A stretch of 62,407 nucleotides of DNA. Source: Halomonas sp. DQ26W. GTDB taxonomy: Bacteria; Pseudomonadota; Gammaproteobacteria; Pseudomonadales; Halomonadaceae. The first letter of the stretch is position 1. Every line of letters starts with the position of its first letter. The notes beneath the pieces were generated by a model. It was not told the DNA's origin and ran no database searches. It saw nothing but the letters and a program-made list of their open reading frames with translations. Positions 51,430 through 59,868 of the stretch are shown here, piece by piece. Both the position numbers and the translations under genes were made by a program. The stretch spans positions 1 to 62,407 of the forward strand of contig NZ_QPKI01000025.1 in NCBI RefSeq assembly GCF_003339685.1. The letters are read 5' to 3'.

Positions 51430-52515
51430 TCAAAACCAGCGCTTGCGCTTGAACCACACCACCATGCCGATGGCGACGGCGATCATCGCACCCAATACCA
51501 GAGGATAGCCCCAGTACCAGCCGAGCTCGGGCATGGCGAAGGGGCTGGTGGGGTGGGCGAAGTTCATGCCGTAAACGCCGACGATGAAGGTCAGCGGCAT
51601 GAAGATGGTGGCAATGATAGTGAGGGTACGCATGCTCTCGTTGAGCCGGTGACTCATGCTCGAGAGATAGATGTCGAGCAGGCTGGCTGTCATGTCGCGA
51701 TAGCTTTCTACCAGGTCTATTACCTGCACGGTATGGTCGTACACATCGCGCATCCACATGCGCGTATCGGGCATAAACAAGTCCTTGTGATCGCGCAGCA
51801 GCTGGTTGATGACCTCGCGGGTGGGCCATAAATAGCGGCGCAGCATGATCAATTCTCGCTTCAGCCCATGCAGCCTCCCAAGCGTCGAGCTGTCGGGATG
51901 GTTGAGGATCTCCACTTCGAGCTCCTCGATGCGCTCGCCCACGCCATCAAGCACCGGGAAGGCGTGGTCCACTGCAGCATCGAGCAGGCCATAGAGCAGG
52001 TCGTCGGGCTCTGCCAGCGCACGCCCGCCGCGCTCCTTGAGGCGGCGGCGCACTTCAATAAAGGGGTCCAGGCTCTCGGCGATAACGCTGACGACAATGT
52101 TGTGGCCCATGAACAGGGATAGCTGATAGAGATGCAGGCTGCCCTCGGCGTCTACCTCGGGTATGCCGAGAATGATCACCAGCGATGCATCGAAGCGCTC
52201 TACCTTGGGGCGCTGGCCGCCGTTGATAATGTCCTCCTGGGCCAGCGGGTGAAGCCCCACCCGCTGGCCCAGGAGTTCCAACTCCTCGGCAGTGGGCATG
52301 CCCTGCACGTGCAGCCAGCAAAGCGGCTCGTCCGTGCCGAACTCGGGAATCGCCTCAGGCCGGATCTCGCCCATCTCACCCCAGCGGCCGGCATCGCGGC
52401 AAGCCAGGGAGAACTCAGCTGGCCCGTGCAGAGCGGCCTGCTCCAGCGATAGCTCGCGTAGCGTCCCGGGCGCGGTGCCAGCCGGGTGGTAGTGCTTGTG
52501 AAACAGTCGTGTCAT
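51430..52515 (-). CDS. CorA/ZntB-family divalent metal transporter
   Basis: 361 residues from ATG 52515. A long cytoplasmic alpha/beta domain is followed by two membrane helices at the C terminus. The signature YGMNF is near residue 320, in FIVGVYGMNFAHPTSPFAMPE (motif quoted in part). The basic tail FKRKRWF ends the protein. CorA forms pentameric Mg2+/Co2+ channels; ZntB-type members move Zn2+ with protons. Sequence alone does not settle which. Single gene, convergent with the GntP remnant. Confidence 0.93.
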   Translation of the reverse strand: MTRLFHKHYHPAGTAPGTLRELSLEQAALHGPAEFSLACRDAGRWGEMGEIRPEAIPEFGTDEPLCWLHVQGMPTAEELELLGQRVGLHPLAQEDIINGGQRPKVERFDASLVIILGIPEVDAEGSLHLYQLSLFMGHNIVVSVIAESLDPFIEVRRRLKERGGRALAEPDDLLYGLLDAAVDHAFPVLDGVGERIEELEVEILNHPDSSTLGRLHGLKRELIMLRRYLWPTREVINQLLRDHKDLFMPDTRMWMRDVYDHTVQVIDLVESYRDMTASLLDIYLSSMSHRLNESMRTLTIIATIFMPLTFIVGVYGMNFAHPTSPFAMPELGWYWGYPLVLGAMIAVAIGMVVWFKRKRWF

Positions 52516-52519
52516 CGGT

Positions 52520-52993
52520 TCAGATTCCCTTGAACATTCGCTCGTTATAGATCGTGGCGTGCTTTTCGAGCAGTCGTATCTTCGAAGCGTCGGGGTGGAG
52601 AGGATTGACGATCGCAATATTTTCCATACCGCCCGCCACGGCACAACTCGGTACCAGCAATATCAGTTTTTCCCTCCGCTGCAGCCACTGCGTGCCAAGC
52701 AGTTGGGTGGAAAATGAGCAGGGAAATTCGGCCCATTCGGCAGGCAACCGATCGACCGACCAGGTTTCCACCGTATCATCCGGAGCTTCGAAAACCGCGA
52801 GCCGATAGCTGTCGGGAAGATCGCGCGGTGAGGGGACATAGTTTCCGAGCTCCAGCATCGCTACGCTCGGCGTCGTGCCGAAATAGAGTACGGCCACACC
52901 AGCCGTATTCCACCGGGCACCATCTCGATAGCTGGCGCCCATGCCACTCATGTTCTCGATGTGCTGATCAGGCCCGATTCGAAACAGCCGCAT
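52520..52993 (-). CDS. RES-domain toxin (NAD+-degrading type)
   Basis: 157 residues from ATG 52993, overlapping the antitoxin stop (ATGA). RES-family features: FRIG near the start, GARWNTAGVAVLYFGTTPSVAMLELG near residue 25 with the conserved Arg and the later Glu, and RLAVFEAPD. RES toxins act as NAD+ phosphorylases or glycohydrolases. The Xre/MbcA-type antitoxin is encoded immediately upstream, the usual order for this pair. Confidence 0.9.
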   Translation of the reverse strand: MRLFRIGPDQHIENMSGMGASYRDGARWNTAGVAVLYFGTTPSVAMLELGNYVPSPRDLPDSYRLAVFEAPDDTVETWSVDRLPAEWAEFPCSFSTQLLGTQWLQRREKLILLVPSCAVAGGMENIAIVNPLHPDASKIRLLEKHATIYNERMFKGI

Positions 52994-53436
52994 CAACTGA
53001 ACTCCCCGTACTCGACCTTGCGCAGGACTTCGCGAACGAGACTACGTCCCTCGAAGGTGTCGAACAGGTCGAGCGGCTTCTCGCCAGAGAGTGCGGGAAT
53101 GGGCGTATTGAGCCAGCGCAACGCCTTGTCACCGTCACCGAATACCTTGCGGGTCTGGTAGAAAACCCGAAGCACATCCAACACTTCTTCACTGTCGGTG
53201 CGACTCAACGCCTTGCGCTTGTAGAAACGGTGCAGGTTGCCCGGCGTCGTCTCCAGCAGCCTGACGAACAGCTCCCGGTTATCGCCCAAGGCATGAATAG
53301 CCTGCTTCACGACGCTGCCCGAGATCCCCTCCCGCACCATCTGAATGAAGGCGACCTTGTCGCGGTACACTGCGGGCGGCACCCTGACCCCCTGAATCCC
53401 CTCTTCGCTGCCGCAGTCTCTCTCCAGCACTTCCAT
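52993..53436 (-). CDS. Xre/MbcA/ParS-type antitoxin
   Basis: 147 residues. The central region SVVKQAIHALGDNRELFVRLLETTPGNLHRFYKR resembles the Xre-like HTH of this family (quoted here as LGDNRELFVRLLETTPGNLH). The C-terminal toxin-binding domain has VFGDGDKALRWLNTPIPAL and the G-x-x-PLDLF motif (EKPLDLFDTFEG). Coupled to the RES toxin downstream. Such antitoxins repress their own promoter; an AT-rich stretch with TGATG-N9-CATCA near 53500 could be the site. Confidence 0.9.
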   Translation of the reverse strand: MEVLERDCGSEEGIQGVRVPPAVYRDKVAFIQMVREGISGSVVKQAIHALGDNRELFVRLLETTPGNLHRFYKRKALSRTDSEEVLDVLRVFYQTRKVFGDGDKALRWLNTPIPALSGEKPLDLFDTFEGRSLVREVLRKVEYGEFS

Positions 53437-53639
53437 GGTAAGCCCCTCGTATCAGCCTGCTTATGCTCCTATGACACTCTACTTCATTTTGATGCTCAAA
53501 TATCATCATAATGCCAAAAAACCTGACAACTGGCGATCGAGGCCGTGGCAGAGGCCTTGGATGGCAGCCTGGATACCCGGCTGGAGGCGTGATGGTGGAC
53601 GGGTATGAGCGCCTTCATGGCATGTCCCTATGACGAAAG

Positions 53640-53667
53640 AGGCCCGTCGCCATAAGGCGCCGGGCCT
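53640..53667 (-). terminator. Terminator after the globin gene
   Basis: AGGCCCGTCGCC / GGCGCCGGGCCT, a 12-base stem with one mismatch and loop ATAA. Read leftward it is followed by CTTTCGTCA. It lies 36 bases beyond the stop of the truncated globin gene. Confidence 0.6.
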
Positions 53668-53703
53668 GCCCGTCGAGGTTATGTCTTCAGACATGCATGG
53701 CCT

Positions 53704-54081
53704 TCAGACGTGCATGATCTCGTCCTTGAGCGAGTAGGCGATGCCGAGCATCTCCTGCCGCGTCTGGGGGTCGATTTCATGCTTGTCGAGCACTGCGAGA
53801 ATGTCATCGATGGCGGCCATGTACTCCGCCTCACTGATGTTCATGCCGCGATGCGCTTCAGGCATGCTCCTGCCGTGATACTCATGGGGCCCACCGCCAC
53901 CTGCCGAGAGAAAATTCCGCAGGTGGCCCTTGACTTCTTCCAGGTGATGCGGGTCTTCGGCATAGGGCAGGAATCGCGCCTGGATGTTTGGGTTCTGCAT
54001 ATGACTCTCGACGATATCCTCGACCAGTGCGGCAATGCCACGCTCGCCGCCCAGGCGCTCATAGAGGCTAATACTTGTCAT
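53704..54081 (-). CDS. Group 1 truncated haemoglobin
   Basis: 125 residues, the usual length. Truncated-globin features: SLYERLGGERGIAALVEDI at the start, the proximal-His region EVKGHLRNFLSAGGGGPHEYHG with His in the HRGMNISEAEY helix following, and a C-terminal helix EMLGIAYSLKDEI. Group 1 globins bind O2 and NO. A TAGACC-N4-type site lies 74 bp upstream (54155-54169), matching the palindrome near the TetR gene, so TetR control is likely. Confidence 0.93.
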   Translation of the reverse strand: MTSISLYERLGGERGIAALVEDIVESHMQNPNIQARFLPYAEDPHHLEEVKGHLRNFLSAGGGGPHEYHGRSMPEAHRGMNISEAEYMAAIDDILAVLDKHEIDPQTRQEMLGIAYSLKDEIMHV

Positions 54082-54154
54082 CTTGTACCTCCCTGGTTGG
54101 TCTATTCACCAACCCTTACCGCTGGTTTGGGGCAGGCGGAATGACTGCCCGGAA

Positions 54155-54169
54155 TAGACCAGTCGGTAC
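54155..54169. promoter_or_regulatory. TetR-type operator candidate upstream of the globin gene
   Basis: TAGACCAGTCGGTAC: the left half site TAGACC is identical to that of the palindrome at 54934-54949, and the right half GGTAC(A) is one base off GGTCTA in its core. The spacing of four bases is the same. Confidence 0.5.
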
Positions 54170-54213
54170 ATTTTTTGCTCAAACAAGAACCTCTCGGCGG
54201 CTCGAATGAAAAC

Positions 54214-54789
54214 CTATCGAGATGCGGCCGAAAAGTAGAAGTCGAGCATGCGTTCGAGCGGGCCGGGATTGCGACGCAAACGGCTGCGCAGTGCCGCACC
54301 TTCCCAGCAGTCCACCAGCAGATCCGCCATTTCCCGGGGGTCGCTGTCAGGCGGCAAGTCTCCCTGTTGCTGGGCCTCTTCCAGGCAGCCGGCGATACGC
54401 TCGGCGATGGTAATAAAGCAGGTCTCTATCTTGTCGCGAAACGCTGGACTGATACCGGAAAGCTCCTGACCCAAGCCGCCTAGCAGGCAGCCGAGGTAAC
54501 CTTCCTGGCGGTACTTTTCCCAGGAGAGTTCGAAGAACCGACGAACTCGCTCCAGGGGCGCCAGCGAGGTATTGCCCAGGCTCAGGTCCAGGCCGTAATG
54601 CACTTCCACCATATAGCGATCAACGACCTGAAGAGCGAAGTCCTCCTTGCTGCTGAAATGATGATAGAAGGAACCCTTGGGCGTGTGCGTTGCCGACAGT
54701 AAAGCCTGAATTCCTAGATCGCTGTATCCCTGTTTCAGCAACATGGCGAGCCCCGCCTCGAGCAACCGATCCTTCGTTACATGTTGCAT
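54214..54789 (-). CDS. TetR/AcrR-family transcription regulator
   Basis: 191 residues. N-terminal HTH: LLEAGLAMLLKQGYSDLGIQALLSATHTPKGSFYHHFSSKEDF, whose core TPKGSFYHHFSSKEDF is diagnostic. A ligand-binding C-terminal domain follows, with several cysteines (GCLLGGLG, ETCFITIA, AGCLEEA, VDCWEG). It is encoded between a globin gene downstream and a patatin gene in the other direction. A perfect TAGACC-N4-GGTCTA palindrome lies in the divergent gap, and a related site lies before globin. The ligand is unknown. Confidence 0.93.
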   Translation of the reverse strand: MQHVTKDRLLEAGLAMLLKQGYSDLGIQALLSATHTPKGSFYHHFSSKEDFALQVVDRYMVEVHYGLDLSLGNTSLAPLERVRRFFELSWEKYRQEGYLGCLLGGLGQELSGISPAFRDKIETCFITIAERIAGCLEEAQQQGDLPPDSDPREMADLLVDCWEGAALRSRLRRNPGPLERMLDFYFSAASR

Positions 54790-54828
54790 TCACTTTCCTC
54801 AGACACCGAGTTTCCTCTAAGACCGACT

Positions 54829-54903
54829 TTCTATGGATCAACCTTCTATGGATCAACCTTCTATGGATCAACCTTCTATGGATCAACCTTCTATGGATCA
54901 ACC
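54829..54903. repeat. Minisatellite: five copies of a 15-bp unit
   Basis: TTCTATGGATCAACC occurs five times without change between the TetR start and the TAGACC palindrome. It lengthens the distance between operator and tetR. A partly similar CTCTGGA(C/T)C doublet follows at 54905-54924. Confidence 0.95.
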
Positions 54904-54933
54904 CGCTCTGGACCGCTCTGGATCATTTTTCTT

Positions 54934-54949
54934 TAGACCGACTGGTCTA
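54934..54949. promoter_or_regulatory. TetR-type operator palindrome
   Basis: TAGACC-gact-GGTCTA, perfect six-base arms, in the divergent gap between tetR (start 54789) and the patatin gene (start 55115). TetR-family operators are often of this size, so autoregulation and control of the patatin gene are likely. Confidence 0.65.
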
Positions 54950-55114
54950 TTATCAGTGTGGCTCAAGTTTACGCTTCGTCAAGCGCTATCGACCTGCCTT
55001 CGCTGAGTGGCCCCACTAACCCGGCCGGCTCCCCCGGTGCAGACAGACCCAACCAGGAAGCCTACACTGCATCGCAGCACTCAAGCTTCTGGATTCAGGA
55101 CACAAGGAGACAAC

Positions 55115-56200
55115 ATGGCGAAGGATGACAAGAAGCGAATCGATCTGGCATTGCAGGGCGGCGGCTCCCACGGTGCATTGACCTGGGGCGTGCTCGACCG
55201 CCTGTTGGAAGAGGATCGGCTGGAGATCGACGGTGTCAGCGGCACCAGCGCCGGCGCCATGAATGCGGTGGTGCTGGCCGACGGGCTGCACAAGGGTGGG
55301 CGCGAGGGCGCCCGGGAAGCGCTGCACACGTTCTGGAAGGGGGTCAGCGATGCGGCACGCTTCTCTCCCATTCAGCGCAGCCCCTGGGATCGGCTGATGG
55401 GCAACGACGGCCTCGACAACTCGCCGAGCTACCTGTTCTTCGAGAGCCTCACCCAGCTGATCGCGCCCGCGAAACTCAACCCCATGGCCATCAATCCGCT
55501 GCGTGACCTGGTCTGCGAGCTGGTCGACTTCGAACGGGTGAACGCCTGCCGCAAGGCGAAAGTGTTCATCACTGCTACCAATGTGCGCACCGGTCGTGCA
55601 ACGGTGTTTCGCCAGCCCGAGCTGAGCGTGGATACCGTCATGGCCTCGGCCTGCCTGCCCTTCATGTTCCCCGCCGTGGAGATCGACGGCGAGGCGTACT
55701 GGGACGGCGGCTACAGCGGCAACCCCGCTCTGTACCCGCTGGTCGATGACCAGGGTTGTCGCGACCTGGTGGTGGTTCAAGTCAACCCGCTGGTTCGCCA
55801 TCAGCTGCCCAACAGCGCCCGAGACATCATCAACCGCATCAACGAGATCACCTTCAACACCAGCCTGATCAAGGAGCTGCGCAGCATCCAGCTGCTGCAG
55901 CAACTGATCGACTCGCAGGAAATGGAGCTGGAACAGTACCGCTCGATGCGTCTGCACCTGATCCATGCCGAGCAGGAGGTAGAGAAACTCAGCGCCTCGA
56001 GCAAGCTCAACGCCGAATGGGATTTCGTTTCCCGGCTGCACATCCAGGGCCGCGCCTGGGCCGACCTGTGGCTCGAACAGCACTTCGATTCCATCGGCGA
56101 GTGCTCGACCTTCGACCTGAGTGCGGTATTCCAGGATTCCTTTCGCCCGTTTGCCCGGCCGGAGGAAGCGCCCACCGGGCCTGGCAAGGGTGGCGAGTAA
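55115..56200 (+). CDS. Patatin-like phospholipase
   Basis: 361 residues from ATG 55115, with AAGGAG upstream. Patatin motifs are intact: the oxyanion loop LQGGGSHGALTWG near residue 13, the nucleophile elbow GVSGTSAGAMNA with Ser near 46, and the catalytic Asp in WDGGYSGNPAL near 207. The family cleaves acyl chains from phospholipids or acts on polyhydroxyalkanoate granules. No signal peptide is seen, so it is cytoplasmic. A TetR-type palindrome lies about 170 bp upstream and a minisatellite directly after the stop. Confidence 0.93.
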   Translation: MAKDDKKRIDLALQGGGSHGALTWGVLDRLLEEDRLEIDGVSGTSAGAMNAVVLADGLHKGGREGAREALHTFWKGVSDAARFSPIQRSPWDRLMGNDGLDNSPSYLFFESLTQLIAPAKLNPMAINPLRDLVCELVDFERVNACRKAKVFITATNVRTGRATVFRQPELSVDTVMASACLPFMFPAVEIDGEAYWDGGYSGNPALYPLVDDQGCRDLVVVQVNPLVRHQLPNSARDIINRINEITFNTSLIKELRSIQLLQQLIDSQEMELEQYRSMRLHLIHAEQEVEKLSASSKLNAEWDFVSRLHIQGRAWADLWLEQHFDSIGECSTFDLSAVFQDSFRPFARPEEAPTGPGKGGE

Positions 56201-56215
56201 ACCCAGTCTGCCCTG

Positions 56216-56287
56216 CTCGATGGCACTCTCGATGGCACTCTCGATGGCACTCTCGATGGCACTCTCGATGGCACTCTCGATGGCACT
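56216..56287. repeat. Minisatellite: six copies of a 12-bp unit
   Basis: CTCGATGGCACT repeats six times perfectly, starting 16 bases after the patatin stop. Open frames across it (Met-Ala-Leu-Ser repeats) are by-products of the period of 12. Confidence 0.95.
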
Positions 56288-56442
56288 TTCCCGCACGAGG
56301 TGCCGGAAGCCCCGACCGGGAAAAGGCCGGGGGAATGGTTCAGGTGATTCGGCCTGGACGGGCATGCGTGTGTCGTTCCGCGAGTGCCGTCAGGCCCTCC
56401 TTGGCTTACCATGGGGCTTCGCCACCCTGGCCGGAGACGCAC

Positions 56443-57147
56443 ATGCCGGAACTCGACAACGCCTTCCAGGCCGCCCTCAACCTGATTCTGGGCCTGGACC
56501 CGACGCTGCTCGGTATCGTGACCCTATCGCTTCAGGTATCGCTTGCCGCCGTGGCCATCGGGGCGTTGATCGGGCTGCCGCTGGGTGCCGCACTGGCGCT
56601 GTGGCGGTTTCCGGGACGCGGCCTGGTGGTCACACTGCTCAACGCCTTCATGGGCTTGCCGCCGGTGGTGGCCGGGCTGGTGGTCTACCTCATGCTGTCC
56701 CGGGCCGGCCCCCTGGGCGAGCTGGGCCTGCTGTTCACCCCCTCAGCCATGGTCATCGCCCAATCGCTGCTGGTACTGCCCATCATCGCCGCCTTGACCC
56801 GCGACCACGTCCTGACCCTGTGGGATGAGTACCGCGAACAGCTATGCTCCTTCGGCGTGACTCGCCTTCGTGCCATGCCGAGCCTGCTCTGGGATGCCCG
56901 CTTCGCACTGATGACAGTGATCCTCGCCGGCTTCGGCCGGGCCAGCGCCGAGGTCGGCGCCGTACTGATCGTCGGCGGCAACATCGAGGGTGTGACCCGG
57001 GTAATGACCACGGCCATCGCCCTGGAGACCAGCAAGGGCAACCTGTCGCTGGCACTCGGCCTGGGCCTGGTGCTGCTGGGGCTGGTAGCCCTGGTCAACG
57101 GCACGGCCTATCTGGTCGGCGAACGCGCCAGGAGAAAGCTGGGATGA
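56443..57147 (+). CDS. tupB: Tungstate ABC transporter permease
   Basis: 234 residues from ATG 56443, overlapping the ATPase gene by four bases. Five or so membrane helices are present, and the ABC permease EAA-like loop reads ASAEVGAVLIVGGNIEGVTRVMTTAIALET (quoted as EVGAVLIVGGNIEG), which is characteristic of TupB. PSAMVIAQSLLVLPII is also typical. It moves tungstate inward with TupC energy. Gene order is B-C-A rather than the common A-B-C. Confidence 0.92.
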   Translation: MPELDNAFQAALNLILGLDPTLLGIVTLSLQVSLAAVAIGALIGLPLGAALALWRFPGRGLVVTLLNAFMGLPPVVAGLVVYLMLSRAGPLGELGLLFTPSAMVIAQSLLVLPIIAALTRDHVLTLWDEYREQLCSFGVTRLRAMPSLLWDARFALMTVILAGFGRASAEVGAVLIVGGNIEGVTRVMTTAIALETSKGNLSLALGLGLVLLGLVALVNGTAYLVGERARRKLG

Positions 57148-57902
57148 ACCACTTCTGCCAGCCCGGCACGCGGCTGCCACCTGCCTTGCAGACAGATGAA
57201 CCTTTGCTGCGCCTTGAGGCACTGGGCTTTTCCCATCAGGGAGTACCGCTGCTGCAGGGTATCGAGCTGACGCTGAAACCCCGTGGCCGCACTGTGATAC
57301 TCGGGCCCAATGGGGCCGGCAAGAGCCTGTTGATGCGCCTGGCCCACGGCCTGCTCACCCCCAGCAGTGGCCAGGTACGCTGGGCTTGCCATGAAAGCGG
57401 CCGCCCTCTGCGCCAGGCGATGGTCTTCCAACGTCCGGTGATGCTGCGCCGCTCCGCGTTAGCTAATCTGAGCTATGCCCTGGCCGCCCGGGGCGTACCC
57501 TGGCGGCAGCGTCGTAGCCTGGCGACGGCGGCGCTGGAGCGTTTTGGGCTCACCAATCTGGCCGACCGCCCGGCCCGGGTACTCTCCGGCGGCGAGCAGC
57601 AGCGCCTGGCCCTGGCGAGGGCCTGGGTCCTGGAGCCCGACGTGCTGTTTCTCGATGAGCCCACCTCGGCACTGGACCCGGCATCGATGCGGGCGGTGGA
57701 GGATGCGGTTCACGCCTTCCACGACCAGGGCTCGCGCATCGTGATGACCAGCCACGATCTGAACCAGGCCCGCCGCCTGGCCGACGACATTATCTTCCTG
57801 TACGAGGGTCGTATCATCGAGCATACGCCAGCGCAGACGTTCTTCCGCGAGCCGAGCAGCCAGCTCGCCCGCGACTTCCTCTCCGGCGAACTGCTCGGCT
57901 GA
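57144..57902 (+). CDS. tupC: Tungstate ABC transporter ATP-binding protein
   Basis: 252 residues from ATG 57144. Walker A GPNGAGKSLLM near residue 53, ABC signature LSGGEQQRLALARA near 150, Walker B VLFLDEPTSALD near 171 and the switch His in MTSHDLNQAR near 206. Coupled to tupB (ATGA) and to tupA (TGATG). Confidence 0.93.
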   Translation: MNHFCQPGTRLPPALQTDEPLLRLEALGFSHQGVPLLQGIELTLKPRGRTVILGPNGAGKSLLMRLAHGLLTPSSGQVRWACHESGRPLRQAMVFQRPVMLRRSALANLSYALAARGVPWRQRRSLATAALERFGLTNLADRPARVLSGGEQQRLALARAWVLEPDVLFLDEPTSALDPASMRAVEDAVHAFHDQGSRIVMTSHDLNQARRLADDIIFLYEGRIIEHTPAQTFFREPSSQLARDFLSGELLG

Positions 57903-58733
57903 TGGGCGTCGCCCGTGTACTGTTCGTCGCCTGCCTCTTGGCAGCGCCCCACGCCGGGGCCGGTGAACGCTACATCGTGCTCGCCTCGACCACCTCGACC
58001 GAGCAGTCGGGGCTCTTCGCTCACCTGTTGCCACTGTTCGAGGCCAGCACCGGCATTTCGGTTCGCGTCGTCGCCGTGGGCACTGGGCAGGCCTTCGCCA
58101 TCGCTCGGCGCGGCGACGCCGATGCCCTGCTGGTGCACGACCCCGCAGGCGAGGCGCAACTCATCACCGGGGGGCATGCCCGCGAGCGAGCGGAGATCAT
58201 GGCCAATGATTTTGTGCTCGTGGGGCCCAGCCACGACCCCGCCGGGATCCGGGCGGCCGAAAGCGCCGAAGACGCCTTTCGCCGCCTGGCCGCGAGCCGC
58301 TGGCCCTTCACCTCCCGCGGCGACGACAGCGGTACCCACCGCGCCGAGCTGAAGCGATGGCAAGCTGTCGAGATTGCCCCCCCAGAGCGAGTGGTATCGG
58401 GCCCTGGGAAGCGGCATGGGTGCAACGCTCAATACCGCCGCCGCCATGGATGCCTACGCTTTCACGGATCGCGCCACCTGGGTCGCCTTCAAGAATCGCC
58501 AGGATCTCGCGCTGCTCTTCGAGGGGGACGAGGCGTTGTTCAACCAGTATGGCAGTCTGCTACTCAGCGCCGAGCGCCATCCCCATCTCAACCACGACCT
58601 GGCGGAGACCTGGCACCGGTGGCTGCTCTCCGAAGCCGGCCAGCGGGCGATCGCCGATTTCGAAATTGCCGGGGTCGCCGTGTTCGTGCCCAATGCCCGG
58701 CGAGAGGGCGACGCAACGCCCAACGACGAATGA
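57902..58733 (+). pseudogene. tupA: Tungstate-binding protein TupA, frameshifted in a C7 run
   Basis: The first part has a signal peptide ending near PHAGAGERY and the TupA-typical LASTTSTEQSGLFAHLLP, VGTGQAFAIARRGDADALLVHDP and SRGDDSGTHRAELK. At 58376-58382 a run of seven C shifts the frame. The rest, QSEWYRALGSGMGATLNTA through VFVPNARREGD, continues in the next frame to a stop at 58733. Six C would restore one open gene of about 276 residues. This may be a sequencing error, a recent mutation or a phase-variable tract. Without TupA, uptake of tungstate would fail. Confidence 0.85.
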
Positions 58734-58748
58734 CGCACCACACGACAC

Positions 58749-59699
58749 TCACTCCAGGCTCGCCAGCATCGTCCCCAGTTCGTTAGCGATGAATCGCGGT
58801 TCGACGCAATCGCCCAGGTGGCCCTGGGCAAATGTCAGAAAACCCAGCGCGGCGTGGGGAAGACGCCGGTCGCGTCGCACGATGAACTGCCAGTGACTCT
58901 CGATGGGCCATCCTTCCACCGGCAGGATCACCAGATCGGGATGCTCCGGCGGCAGCACATGCTCGGAGAGCACCGCGAGCCCCATGCCCGACGCCACCCC
59001 CACACGAATCGCCTCGTTGCTGGCCATCTGCAGGGTTGGGCCCAGCGACAGCCCCTGCTCCTGCAACCAGCTCTCGAATAGCATGCGCGTGGCAGAACCG
59101 GGCTCGCGCAGCAGGAAGCGCTCCGTCAGCAGCTCGCTCATGGTGACGCGCTCGCGGCTGGCCATGGCATGGCCCTGCGGGGCGATCACGACCAGTGGGT
59201 TGCGCAGGAATCGACCGGCCAGGGCATGGGCCAGCGATGGCGGATGGCTGAAGACATAGAGATCGTCATCCTGGCGCTCGAAGCGCGTCAGCATCTGGCG
59301 CCGGTTGCCGATATGCAGCGTCACGTCGACCTCGGGAAACGCCTGGCTGTATGGCCCCAGCAACCGGGGGAGTACGTACTGCGCGGTGTTGACCAGGGCG
59401 ATGCTGAAGCGCCCCCGCTCGCCACCTCTGAGGGCTGCCAGGTAGTCTTCGAAGTCGTCGAAGCGGTCGAGTACTTCTCGGCTGGCGCGATAGAGTTCGG
59501 TGCCGGCCTCGGTAGTCGCCAGGCGGCCACGGCGGCTCTCCAGCAACGGCTCACCCACCGCCTCGCTCAACCGCTTGAGCTGCTGGGAAACCGTGGGCTG
59601 GGTGAGATGTAGCTGGCGGGCCGCATCGCTGACCGAGCCGCTGCGTACTACGGCGGCATAGACCTGCAGCAGACGAAAGGTGAGATGACGCACGTTCAT
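58749..59699 (-). CDS. LysR-family regulator (CbbR/CmpR-like)
   Basis: 316 residues from ATG 59699. HTH at residues 5-60: RLLQVYAAVVRSGSVSDAARQLHLTQPTVSQQL (core SVSDAARQLHLTQPTVSQQL). The effector domain contains FSIALVNTAQYVLPRLLGP and the REPGSATR segment near 215 that is typical of CbbR/CmpR-like regulators. It is divergent from the SbtA gene 170 bp away and probably controls it. AT-rich sequence with repeated TATATA near 59765-59790 lies between. Confidence 0.9.
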   Translation of the reverse strand: MNVRHLTFRLLQVYAAVVRSGSVSDAARQLHLTQPTVSQQLKRLSEAVGEPLLESRRGRLATTEAGTELYRASREVLDRFDDFEDYLAALRGGERGRFSIALVNTAQYVLPRLLGPYSQAFPEVDVTLHIGNRRQMLTRFERQDDDLYVFSHPPSLAHALAGRFLRNPLVVIAPQGHAMASRERVTMSELLTERFLLREPGSATRMLFESWLQEQGLSLGPTLQMASNEAIRVGVASGMGLAVLSEHVLPPEHPDLVILPVEGWPIESHWQFIVRRDRRLPHAALGFLTFAQGHLGDCVEPRFIANELGTMLASLE

Positions 59700-59868
59700 G
59701 GCAGGCTCCGACAGTCCTCGAATTGAGTAATTGCAGGGAGGGTCTAACACGGAGGACACCCTATATAGATGATACTCTATATAAAAGTCATGTGTTTGTT
59801 ATTGGTATCAATAGAACACTTTAACGACAATCCCCGGCGCTTCCCGTTAATCGATACGAGAGTCCCAC

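Noticed and set aside
55016..56365. 449-codon leftward open frame opposite the patatin gene
   Set aside because: Antisense to a gene with intact catalytic motifs, and it runs through the 12-bp minisatellite.
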